NCBI GenBank assembly: GCA_038087015.1
Contig: JASBNA010000004.1
Location: 1,178,001 to 1,242,000, forward strand
Source: Cerrena zonata
Taxonomy: Eukaryota > Basidiomycota > Agaricomycetes > Polyporales > Cerrenaceae
Direction: 5' to 3'
Length of the DNA: 64,000 nt
Below are positions 1-10,708 of the stretch, one piece after another. The number at the start of each line of letters is the position of its first letter. The first letter of the stretch is position 1. A model generated the notes under the pieces. The model searched no databases. It saw only the letters and a list, made by a program, of their open reading frames with translations, and was not told the origin of the DNA. The position numbers and the translations under genes are program-made.

Positions 1-47
1 ATACTCGCAGCCTGGACAACTGCAGTCATATCTATCTGGAGATTTGA

Positions 48-1712
48 TCATCGGTAAGACGCATGATTTGAGATAGAAATTTGGAGACAACTCACTGCCT
101 CTATGCACTTTTTCCGACCTTCATCCAGAATTTGTGAATCCTGTACGATTGCCCTGATGTACTCTGCAGGGAAGGAAGCAAAGTCGACGGGCATACTAGA
201 GAATATGGCGTTGATTGGTGGGTCCACAATATTCACAGCCTGAGGTTGATCAGCCAACCTCCAGCTACGATGGCCGTAGTGATGATTATAAGGGGTTGTT
301 TGAGTATATAACGAGTTGAGTGCCCTATGTATGACAACGGGGACGATACTTGCACTGCATGCATAAGATGGGTCGTTCCATGTTTCTTGACCGCGCCGCG
401 GGAACCGAGTACTACCAGTAGTTTGTAAGGCTGTGTCATTTACTCCATGCAAAGCATTGTAGTATTGCAAGAAGGCGTGGTAATGTTTTGTAGTTCCAGC
501 TATCGACATCGTTGGAACACAATTGGTGGAGGCAAGCATGCCTTCCATAGCCATGTGGCGGAGTGTTTCGCATGCCTCATTCGCCCACCCATTCAAACAC
601 GCAATAAAGTATGAATTAAGCGGGTCCTTCTGTAGATGTGACACCCATCGCTCCTTCGCCATTGTCGCAATCTTATGCATCTGATACTTTTTTGCTGCAA
701 ATGCCAGACGAAGGTCATCCTCGGGCTTGTGTCCATCTTCATGATAGTTCAGAGAGAAGTAACACGCTTGAACTAGCTGCGTAAGGACCGCACCAGTTAA
801 CGAGAGCGGTACCAGGGGGAGACCATCTTGTTGAGGGCATTCCCCCGCCTCCGCCAGGAGTAAGAGTGTGTCACCCGAGGAAACTCGAAGAATGAGTTTG
901 TGTGTTGGAATGATCATACCATCGGATGACTGTAGAAGGATATCCGCAGGGTGTTTGGATAATAACTCTGCGAGATTCCAAGGAAGTCGAGACTCGTGGT
1001 TTCCTCCTGAGTCGCCACCACGATTCTTAGTGCCGGCACCTTCAGGTTCTCTGTTCGATGTTGAGGAAGAAGGGTTACTGAATGACTGTTGATCGCCAGA
1101 CCACATGTGCCGCAATAAGCGATAGAGAAAAATAGCGGGCAATTGGTTATACTCCTCGCTATATATCTCCATCGCAATACGAACAAAGTCTTTTTCAGTG
1201 TGTTGAACCGGGTGGCTTTGTCGAAGTAGGCCAGCAGCAGTACACGCTTCGTTTTCGAGTCCGTGTTTGCATGAAAACATGTACAAGCGCATGGGGCTAC
1301 TTTTACCCAGCTCAAGGAGATCTTCTCTAGCGAGGCCTACAACCTTGTCCATCTCGTACTTCAACGCGGCAGTCAATACCTTCTCAGCAAGGGAAAGTAA
1401 TGTTAACCTTGCCGGAGCTCGAAGGGGATAGCAAAGACGCAGGATATAATCCAGGGTCTCGCTGTCCTCAGGTATGGGAATAATAAGAAGTCCTTCAGGA
1501 CTGATTTCATCCTCCATAGAGGCAGTTGAATCGACCAATTGATCCGAAGTGGGAGATGGTTGGGGGAGTGAGAACATGGTCCGGAAGAATGGGGATGTGG
1601 CCTTGAGGATTTCTTTGTAGACATAAAAATCAACATTATCACAAGACCGTAGAATGATACTGGCTGTGATGTCGTTGAAAGGCGACTGGGCGATGACTCT
1701 TGGGGCAGACAT
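48..1712 (-). CDS. BTB/POZ-domain protein with two BTB-like regions
   Basis: An open frame of 554 codons starts at the ATG complementary to 1710-1712. The N-terminal part (about residues 15-130) has the BTB pattern: a buried start of the type ASIILRSCDNVDFYVYKEIL, then an LKATSPFFRTMFSLPQP segment. A second BTB-like stretch follows near residue 250 (HPADILLQSSDGMIIPTHKLIL). Tandem BTB-like proteins of this kind are very numerous in Agaricomycetes; they are generally thought to act as protein-interaction or Cullin-3 adaptors, but no partner is visible here. No signal peptide or membrane segment is seen. The 3' end is uncertain: a GTGAGT donor lies near 92-97 and a TAG acceptor at about 32-34, so the last residues may be intron and the gene may continue off the left edge. 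The family call is firm; the specific role is unknown. Confidence 0.75.
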   Translation of the reverse strand: MSAPRVIAQSPFNDITASIILRSCDNVDFYVYKEILKATSPFFRTMFSLPQPSPTSDQLVDSTASMEDEISPEGLLIIPIPEDSETLDYILRLCYPLRAPARLTLLSLAEKVLTAALKYEMDKVVGLAREDLLELGKSSPMRLYMFSCKHGLENEACTAAGLLRQSHPVQHTEKDFVRIAMEIYSEEYNQLPAIFLYRLLRHMWSGDQQSFSNPSSSTSNREPEGAGTKNRGGDSGGNHESRLPWNLAELLSKHPADILLQSSDGMIIPTHKLILRVSSGDTLLLLAEAGECPQQDGLPLVPLSLTGAVLTQLVQACYFSLNYHEDGHKPEDDLRLAFAAKKYQMHKIATMAKERWVSHLQKDPLNSYFIACLNGWANEACETLRHMAMEGMLASTNCVPTMSIAGTTKHYHAFLQYYNALHGVNDTALQTTGSTRFPRRGQETWNDPSYACSASIVPVVIHRALNSLYTQTTPYNHHYGHRSWRLADQPQAVNIVDPPINAIFSSMPVDFASFPAEYIRAIVQDSQILDEGRKKCIEAVSCLQISISNHASYR

Positions 1713-4700
1713 TGTGGAGATGTTAAAGTCGATTAATGGTTCTATCGCCTGACAAGTTATATAAATAGCACCCCAGCATGAGGATGATGTGAGGCGGTCG
1801 AAGAAGAGCGATCATGCGAGTGCGCTATCGGGCATGCCAGCTCGCAGCTCTCGTGGGAAATGTAGGCCAGGTAGCGATTCTGATTAATGTGACTAGAACA
1901 AGCAGAAGAGAGGGAGATTAAACCCGCCGTTAGTCAAGGGACCAGTAGTTTCATTTCTGGATGGTAATACGGACTTTCCTAATTCGTTCCCCCATTGACA
2001 TTTATTCGACAAATATTAAGTGAACGCGTTGTAAGTAGCAGCGATTCGATGAGAGACTTTTAGGTGTCGAATGTAATAAGGGATTTGTCAGGCGTTTATT
2101 ATACGTTCGAAGTATCGAACATTGAAGAGTTCATGGGGAAACTGACCTGAACGGCTGCCTCGGTGGTCGTGGAATAGGGTATTGCTTATCGACCTGTTCC
2201 CGGGTCTGTCTGATCATTATGGTTCCGCGGAAATGGTGTCATCAAACTCAACGTGTATACTACCAATTGTCACGTTGGTAGAGGCTGAACGCGCATCCCC
2301 CTATCTCAGAAGTCCAGCATGCTCAGGCTACTGCAATGCAAAACACGGGAATTAGTCAATATGTTTTTCAGATTAACAGTGCAGAGATACTCATGTTCCC
2401 ATAATGATGGATTCAAGTTCGAATATAATGATACTTTCCGGCACCTGCAAACTCACCACCAAGCAAGAGTATCACGGCCGCACCACATCGCTCAAACACT
2501 AAACATGGTGAATGTTACTTTGAAAAACTCCAAATATGAGTCCATAACACAAAAATAATTAACATATTTGGAAAGCTTCCTCTCATGCCCAGTGAGCCCA
2601 GCAAGTAATGATGAAGACAAAAACCGCACTAGCGTGATAATGCCAGCAAAACCCGACGCCGATGGAACAAAAACAAACCTACTGTTAACAGCTATAGGTC
2701 TATGTTCTGTAGCTGTAGCGAACAATGCAACAGTGCTCCATGCCACGACTCGGAGCACGAAGCAGCCTCAGGTAGCTCCTTCTCGCTGGTGTGATAGCGT
2801 ATAACCCGTCTACACTGACGAGACGGTGAGGAAAGGCACAGTAGTGCTGTGCTCATATGCCAACATCACTTACATGTTGGGTTAAACATTGTCCTTTGAC
2901 ATCCTTTCGATCACGGCGTGCTCACCCTCACCGAAAAACTTCAAGCGATAGAACTCCCCCCTACTATCTCCAAACATACCGCATCATCATATCGTACTGA
3001 AAGTCTCGAACCCCTTCTGCTTCGAAGTTTATCCACAGTGAGGGCAGAGTTGGTGAGAGATTGTACTGGTGCCAAATGGATCTTGTACGTCTTCCTAGAC
3101 TTGATGTAATCCCATTGGCGTTGGCGACACCGCGGTGAGCCAGTATAGGTCAGGTTTTGGCGGGGATTGATGTCCAACCTTGTTGCATGCCACGTGTTTG
3201 CAGGGTTTAGGAATTTAGTTGAGAACGGTGATGAAGTCGATAGATGGATGGTTGCCTGGATCTATATCGTGTTACTCGTGCTGAAGAATGTAGAAGCTAG
3301 TCTACCGGTGAACTGGGGACACCTGATACCAACGATTGACATCATGATCGATAGAAACTGCAGCTGTCTGGCCAGGGAAATTCTAATCCGGGTCTATAGG
3401 ACGTCAAGACTGTGAGGACATGATTTTGTACCTCCGGAATTTGCAAGAGTCCATACATGAGCTGCATGACTAGATAGGTACGTGTTTGACACAAGCAGGG
3501 CGGCTTAAGCAGGTGTAAATAGCCTTCGCATTCACCAGATAGGCCCGCATCCGGCGAAAGTCATGTTATATCTGTTAGTAATGAGATCAACCAGATTCAA
3601 TCAGGGATTAGTTGTCAGTGCCAGTGTATATGCAAGGCCTAGGTGTAGTAGGAGACCGTGAAAGTAGTACTATAGCCCAATCATTTCCGAGTCTGAGTGA
3701 CCTCCCACAGGGCGCCTACAACTTGGCCGTGACAGTTTTTCGTATTCGTCTAGATACTATCGCACCTGGGGAGTTTGAACGCTCCCCACTGGTACGCCTC
3801 GGGTTCTATCCAAACTCAATGGTTTTTCACCATTTTTTCACTGTTGTATAGCTGTTCATTTTGGCTATAATCCTCAAAAGTCTGCTGAAAAAAAGAAAGG
3901 GAACTGAATGCCTCGGCACGATTTTGATGTGGAGGGCTTGAAAGTGGTAGAGTTTGAACGCGAGGTCACAGATAAGTCACGGGCGGGTAATGTCGGCATC
4001 AGTCGGCATGCACCTTTGTCAAGCATAACTTGGTGAGTTTGACAAGAGCGTGTGAACACCATTGTAGTAGCTCATGTCACATTTGCATGAACACTCGGAA
4101 GATAAGTTAACTCTACTCTGACCTCTACTGTAATCGTAGAATCAGACTACTAGAGTATGCTATAAATATATATTTCTATCTTATCTGCCCATTTGAGGAG
4201 GATCCGTCGAGGCATTCACCATCGATCTACTAAGATCTGCTTGAAGATGAGGCTGCACATCGCCATATTGTCCTCTGGCACATGCAATTCTGGACGGTTT
4301 CGTCTGAAAATTGGAAGAATGCATGTAATATTATCTAGCTACAATATCCTACCATCCTGGATTTTAATTCTGAGTGGAAAGTGTCTAACCCATAGAGTTT
4401 GACAAAACGGCGTCTGTCAAACTCCCCAGGTGTATTGTCTGAGAGAACGACTGTCTTCCTGATCCAGAGTCTGAGCACCGAGCCTAGCTGTTGCTTAACA
4501 TGCTCGTGCGTGTCTTAACTTCTCGCCCAACTGAACGAGGTCGCTTTTACTCTGTCCAAGATTAGTTCTATCTATGGCCAATAGCCATTGACGGTTCGGA
4601 CTCCGAGTCTCTTGTCTAGTTCGGTCTACATCCAATGCCAAAATTGTTACACTCACATCATAATACTCGAATGTTACTATTTAGCCTCCTGTGCAATTGC

Positions 4701-4808
4701 GTAAAAAGCCACGAATTCCAAATCGGAGGCTATAGAAACTGCATGCCATGACTAAAGATATCTCGCCAAACTCAATCTTCCTTCCTTGCCACCGTGGCAC
4801 CAACCGTA
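1713..4808. other. 3.1 kb gap without a supported gene
   Basis: Only short, unrelated open frames occur here, with no splice-linked continuation and no recognisable domain. It holds the promoter of the leftward BTB gene, an A/T-rich stretch around 4140-4175, and the inverted-repeat candidate described separately at 3763-4432. Confidence 0.6.
3763..4432. mobile_element. Candidate small inverted-repeat (MITE-like) element
   Basis: The 16-bp sequence CACCTGGGGAGTTTGA at 3763-3778 recurs as its exact reverse complement at 4417-4432, defining a 670-bp unit with no coding capacity. A second, inner match (CAAACTCAATGG near 3811, against CAAACTCTATGG read on the other strand near 4396) has 11 of 12 bases equal. 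The motif GAGTTTGA also recurs inside at about 3950 and 4033, like the subterminal repeats of cut-and-paste elements. The flanking bases give no clean target-site duplication, so the ends and the superfamily are unsettled. Confidence 0.4.
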
Positions 4809-6119
4809 ATGGCTGAGATACCCTCGCCTGTCTTTCCACAAGAACTATTTGACTTTATCATTGACTATCTTCACAATGATAAAGATACTCTGCGCTCATG
4901 CTCTCTTGCGTCTAAACGTCTAGTTGATACAAGCTTCTATCATTTATTCGATAGCGTTACTTTCAAAATCCTCCCGGGAGAGGAACGTCGACCAGGCGGT
5001 CGACTATGGAATGACTTGGTCGCCTTCGTCACAGGTGAATCAAGAGCTGTCAGATACATACGCCGGTTGTATCTTGATACAGTGGACCCTCCCACAGTGT
5101 TTAATTACACCTCAGACAGTCCTCGTGCCTACCCCGTGGTGCTTCTGCAGAACCTCGTCTCTGTTCTACGACACATTCCTTCATTACAACATGTCGGCAT
5201 TTACCATATAATGATCGTCACAAACTCCATTGGCGGGAATGTGGATCGTCTGTACGAAAATGGCACTCGTCGTTTGCAATCGCTCTCCTTATGCTGGTGC
5301 GGCTTGGATGACAGAGTCCTTGCCCTGCCTAGTATTACTCGAGCCATCGCACCATTAAAACTCAGCTTGCATCACATACGATGTATTTCAAATAGGTCGT
5401 CGCCATCAAGTATTCCGGAAGCTTCGGCTACCTCCTCATGCCCTGTTTCGAATTTACAAATCATAGGCGCATTTCCTATCTGTGGTTCTACTGATGACCA
5501 AGATCTCCAACTTGTCACATCCAACCTTATGCCATCCCTCTACTCGTCTCTTCGAGAACTCACCTTAATTGGTCGGGAACACGAGGGGTCTACCGTCTGT
5601 CAGTGCGTCTCACATGAATAGTGTAAAATAATCTTACCAATTTGTTGAGTAGTATTTTCCCCGACTCTAAGGTTTGCCCTGCGCAACGCGCCCATGCTGC
5701 AGTCGATGATCATTGGAATTTCTCTGTTTTCAATGCTAGACCTCAGGACTCAGTGGAATGAATACGTTCCACTCATTTCTTCCCTTCCGTTATGCATAAA
5801 GTGTATCCGATTCGACATTCTACCATTTGGAGGATTTATTCTCAAGGATACTAGTGCCATTCCACTGGCATTACCGGACGCAACCACTCTATACCAAGCT
5901 CTCCTCCGCTTGCCCGTCCTTCGAGCATGTACGTTTCGATGGGGACTTAGAAAGGGTGATTTAGGAGTAGGTGTAGAAAAGGCACTTCTAGAACAGGTCT
6001 CGCGTCTGATTCCGGAAATGTCGGACGAGGGTATTATACGCTGCGAATTGAAACAATTCAATCAAGTGTATCGTAGCATAGGAGTACCGACTGATCTCGG
6101 TCCATTGTTTTCTCGTTAG
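4809..6119 (+). CDS. F-box domain protein
   Basis: The CDS is join(4809..5602, 5672..6119), about 413 residues. I chose the ATG at 4809; an upstream GTG is in frame but is not a likely eukaryotic start. Residues 5-45 have the F-box-like pattern of Agaricomycete proteins (FPQELFDFIIDYL, then LRSCSLASKRLVDTSFYHLF), which would bind Skp1 in an SCF ubiquitin ligase. The rest is a poorly conserved leucine-rich C-terminal part that usually serves as the substrate side. The 69-nt intron (GTGCGT...CTAAG) joins the two frames exactly. Hundreds of such genes occur per genome, so the substrate cannot be guessed. Confidence 0.75.
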
Positions 6120-6346
6120 CCTTGTAACCGCGACCGTTGTGTTATCATACCTATGATATTCTAGCTCAAGGACCTGTATTAGCGTAGTATCACCTGTGGA
6201 TCATCTATGTACACATCTACAATATGTATACAGAGGGGAGAATAAGAAAGTATGTGAGAGTCAGAAACTTGACTCTAGTTCCCGCCGTTTCCACGTTTTC
6301 CGATTATACCTTCGACATTAATAAAAGTCAAATCCTGTCATCAGGG

Positions 6347-7822
6347 TTAGTCCATGAACGGCGACTAGATAGTTCAGGATGAGAAAACATACGTCAGGTG
6401 CAAATGGCCAATTTTTGAAAGCTCGTACGATCAACGCCCAGTCTTTGATACTCAGTTCTTTGACCTTTCTGTCGACGTTGACGCGCTCCTGAAGAGGCAG
6501 ATTCACATCAGTGAGAATCTTTAGCAAAGATTGAGCCCCTGGTGCAAGATTGCTAGAAGCACAATAAATTTCAGTTATGAACCTGATTCCACTTGTACGC
6601 ATCACGCACCTAATGGCCTTCTTTAAAGGTGTTGACTTCAAGACGAAAAGCCTGCGCAGAACGTAATCCCAATGGTCTGCTTCGTCAATATTGATAAGCT
6701 GGAATAGGTTCAGCTCATGAATACGTTTCCAACTTCAATTTTTAAACCAACCTGTTGTTCGTAAGGCACGACATTAAGAGCTACGTGAGGTTGATGGCGA
6801 CGGGTGTTAACTGTCGATGTCGGTGGAGTAACGGGATGGAAGTGGTCATCATAAGGTTCTAGTTGCGAAGGTCGAACTGCAAACTGTACGTCCGCAGTGG
6901 CTTCCGTTAACACGGCAACTTTTCCTCGGAATTTAGAGCTATGAGGTGCAACGAGTCGCTGAAGTTACAGGTTAGGGCAATGGAACTAATAAAGAAGTTG
7001 GATGACGTACGTCTGCTACAGCTTGATTCAATATCAAACTCATTGGCACCCGCCCGTATTGGAATAACCATGAACGGGTTGGTATGCACCGGAATATCTG
7101 CGAAAGAAATTGTTCTCCATGCACGGTATTTGGCATTTGGCAGATGAAGTGCAGTTGTGGATGCACTGAACGCAACTAAGTGTACATCTTTCTGAACGCA
7201 ATTTGTGTACGTACCTCCGGCATTCCAATCTTGCTTTACGACATCCTTGAGCAGTCCTTGGTCTTCAATAGTTTGATACGAGTCCCATACATAACCGTCA
7301 AGGTTTAGGACCGTAACTCTTGGATCTGCTTCCTCCAGGGACTTCTCGAAGTATGAGCAATTCGTTGTGATATTATATCAACTTGGACCACACCTTGACA
7401 CACGGATAGAAGTCTTTCCACGGTTCTAGAATGATTAGTCTCTTGACCCTCTTGTCAGAAAGATGTAACAGAGCTCTTGAGAGTGCACCGGGACCTGAAG
7501 ATTTAAGCAACACCCCAAGAATAATGATGTATACTTCCTCACCTGGATATACTTCAATGATAACCTTATTGTCACCAGCTGCTATACTTTTCCCTTCCAA
7601 GAAGCCTTCTGCAAGAAGACTAGCTGTATCGGGGACTCGTACACTTACCCGGTCACGTACAGCGACCACACTAGAGGGAAAGCGTGTTCGCCATTCATCC
7701 TCAGGAGGTAATGGGTTGGTATCGTGAAAACGTCGTCTGAAGTATTTAAGGGTCGTACAAGCCTGAGTACGTTTTGAGGCTCGAAGTGAGGATGTTCCAA
7801 TGCGCAGCAATGACCTCCGCAT
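6347..7822 (-). CDS. MTF1: Mitochondrial transcription factor 1 / KsgA-type rRNA dimethyltransferase-like protein
   Basis: Eight exons: complement(join(6347..6364, 6393..6552, 6610..6698, 6752..6958, 7011..7165, 7215..7341, 7394..7494, 7543..7822)), about 378 residues. All junctions keep phase; the exon 3 acceptor could be 3 nt earlier. The N-terminus (MRRSLLRIGTSSLRASKRTQ) is a typical mitochondrial targeting peptide. Splicing the first intron creates the SAM-binding motif I of the KsgA/Dim1 fold, VIIEVYPGPGALSRALL, followed by LIILEPWKDFYP. The stretch LHFICQMPNTVHGEQFLSQ, then SWLFQYGRVPMSLIL, matches the fungal Mtf1/mtTFB branch rather than true dimethylases, in which this region reads NLPY. 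The likely role is promoter opening with mitochondrial RNA polymerase. Methylase activity is doubtful because the NLPY-type motif is lost. Confidence 0.75.
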
Positions 7823-8289
7823 ATAAGATATAGAGGACTCGACCTATACCGATTATAGAGAATATAGAAGGAAGATGTCTATGCGTAGACGGTGATGATG
7901 TGGGGGAACCTGAAGTTGTCCTGGAAGAAATATTGACCGTCACCTTCAATTGAAACGATCGTTCAGGCGCCTGGTAAGAGTGATCGGACGCGTTCGCTAA
8001 CATTTTGCTATCTTGCTCTTCTGTCTGTTGCATACGTTAGGTCTTTCCCTGGTTCATTCAACGAAAATACTATTTTTGTACCACTTTACACCGCTACCAA
8101 TTTCAGGAAGACTACAATGGGCTGTCGTGACCAGCGGGGAAGTCTCGGACCGCGCCTGAACTCTTTTACAATAGCATCTTTCTCCGAGTCTGGTGCAGTA
8201 ATGCGGACCGGTGGTATTCATGACTTCGCTATAAGTGCTTCACCAGGATCGATTATACTCATGAAGGACGCGGAATTCCCTCCCTAAAG
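7823..8289. other. Divergent intergenic region
   Basis: 467 bp between the leftward MTF1-like gene and the rightward DUF2264 gene, so it probably holds both promoters. I see no gene and no strong TATA box. Confidence 0.5.
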
Positions 8290-10358
8290 ATGTCGAACTT
8301 CGCCCACACCTCGCGTTTTGCTTCCAACCCAGTTGCTACAAAAGACGACCTCAAGAAGTTCCTGATTGACTTGCTTGATCCCCTTGCAGCTCATACATCC
8401 CCTGGTGGGGCTCGCATTCACCTCGGTTTCACTGGAACCCATTATGACGAGGCGGCTGCCCAGCTGGAAGGGTTCTCTCGACCTATTTGGGGCCTGGCAT
8501 CCCTCCTTGCTGGTGGTGGTGCCTACGAAGGCACTGAGCGATGGGTCAAGGGGTTTAGTAACGGAACGAATCCTGACCATGAAGAATTCTGGGGTAATAT
8601 GAGAAACAAGGACCAACGTATGGTTGAATGTTCCGCCATTGGTTTCTCGCTTTCTGTTGCCAAACAGCATCTCTGGGACGCTATGGATGATAATGGGAAA
8701 CGTAACCTCGAGAATTGGCTTGGGGGCATGAACGATAAAGAAATGCCCAACACGAACTGGTTGTGGTTCAGAGTATGTACAAATGGTTACCAAGACCTAC
8801 TATATACTCATAATATATCAAGGTGTTCTCTAACCTCGGTCTTTCCAAAGTCGGTTCCCCAAAATTCGACGGAAAGCGCATGAAAGCAGACTTGGATCAC
8901 CTCGACACCTTTTACATTGGTGAAGGTTGGTCTAGAGATGGACCCGAGGGTATTGTCCAGCTAGACTATTATTCCTCGTCTTTTGCTATCCAATATGCCC
9001 AATTGGTGTATTCCAAGCTCGCTCAGGCCGAAGACCCTGAACGTTGCGAAGAATTCAGAAACCGAGCACGTCTCTTCGCTCAAGATTTTGTACATTACTT
9101 CGACCCCGAAGGTGATTTAACCATAAGACCACGAATCCCGACTCCGGCTAACTTGAATGTCAGGTCGCGCTGTACCTTTTGGGCGAAGTCTGACTTACCG
9201 TTTCGCTATGTCATCATTCTGGGGTGCAGTCGCATTTGCTGACCTAGAATTACCTGCCCCATTAACATGGGGAGTAGTCAAAGGTCTTCAGCTACGAAAC
9301 ATTCGTTGGTGGGCTCGACAGGCGGGTGCATACAGTACTGATGGTACTCTGACGATTGGATATGTCTATCCTAACCAGAGCATGACTGAGGTATTTTTTT
9401 TCGTAACTTCCGCGAAGCTAAACTCACGCATATACAGAATTATAACTCGCCGGGTAGTCCTTACTGGTGTTGTAAATCCTTCATCGCCTTATCTCTTCCT
9501 CAATCGCATCCCTTTTGGACATCTCCTGAAGAGCCATATCCTTCTGCCTTGTTGAACATTGTCAAACCTCTTCCCAAACCTCTTCATATCGCGTCTAGCT
9601 TAGCTGGGCATACGTTTATCCTATCGTCCGGCCAACAATGTTCTTATCCAGTAAAGAACACCGCAGCCAAGTACGGCAAATTTGCATACTCTTCTGCATT
9701 TGGATACAGCGTTATGGTCGGAAACACTACATTGGAGGAGTTTGGCGCAGATAACACACTTGCCCTCAGTGACGACGATGGCGAAATTTGGAAATGCCGT
9801 ATCAAGACACGAGAAGCCAGAATCGAAAACAACAAGTGGTTGCGATCAATGTGGTATCCTTGGCCGGATGTTGAAGTCGAGACATGGCTCGTCCCTCCAA
9901 CCCAAGAAGCACCACTCTGGCATCTCCGAGTTCACAGAATACGTACCGGCCGAAAACTCCTCTCAGCTGAGGGAGGTTTTGCAATTTACGGCCAACGTCC
10001 TGATGATCGAGCTCTAGAACCTTCGACAGGAGAGGCATGGGGGACGTTGGAAAAAGGAGGAGAGGCTCGAGCTGCAAGCAAAGCTGGTGTTTCGGGTGTT
10101 GTAGAGCTTCGTCCTAAAGAATCGAGGAAGGGGAAGGCCCTGCGAACTGATGCAAACACCAACATCATGGTCCCGAGAGCCGTGTTACCCACCCTTACGG
10201 ACGAGCATGCCGCCGATGCTCAGAAAGATGTCTGGTTGGTGACGGGTGTCTTTGGATTACCCGCTCCTGAAGGTCAAGAAGGTGCAACTACTGGATGGGA
10301 GGCAGAGTGGAACAAGAGACCTGTCATACCTGACGAGATTGCGGCTCTCATCCATTAA
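8290..10358 (+). CDS. DUF2264-domain protein
   Basis: Four exons, join(8290..8772, 8823..9111, 9164..9390, 9438..10358), give about 639 residues in one continuous frame. The N-terminal half has the alpha/alpha-barrel look of DUF2264 proteins: [36 protein letters not shown], then [17 protein letters not shown] and [15 protein letters not shown] later segment [15 protein letters not shown] and the block [15 protein letters not shown] also fit the family. In bacteria and fungi this family is loosely linked to sugar or polysaccharide degradation, but no reaction is proven. No signal peptide is evident, so it is probably intracellular. The introns are 47-52 nt with standard GT-AG ends. Confidence 0.8.
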
Positions 10359-10708
10359 ATACAGATGTGGTCGGACTTGTATGTATGAATGGAAGTTTGT
10401 ACACTGTACGGGGTGTATGTACTAAAAATGTATTACAATGTGTATCAATTCCCGAGCCGCGATATATATAGTGCCTTATCGCGTTGACTAGTATTTTTTC
10501 CCATCGTGTTTCAAGTTTGTTATCCTAAGTAGCTTACTTATCAAAGTTCTGCATACGCCGCCCCTATATGTCATACTGCTGCCGTGTAGTACGTTAGTAG
10601 CCGCCACGACCTGTCAGCTTCACTGCCTATCCTCTATATAGTATTGGAAAGGCGTCATCCAGGGACCCTATTGCGATACCCCCCTCATACCCATCCAGTT
10701 GAGCCTAG
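10359..10708. other. Intergenic region
   Basis: 350 bp downstream of the DUF2264 gene and upstream of the GGT gene. A/T-rich TATA-like strings occur near 10461-10470 and 10636-10642; nothing else is recognised. Confidence 0.45.
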
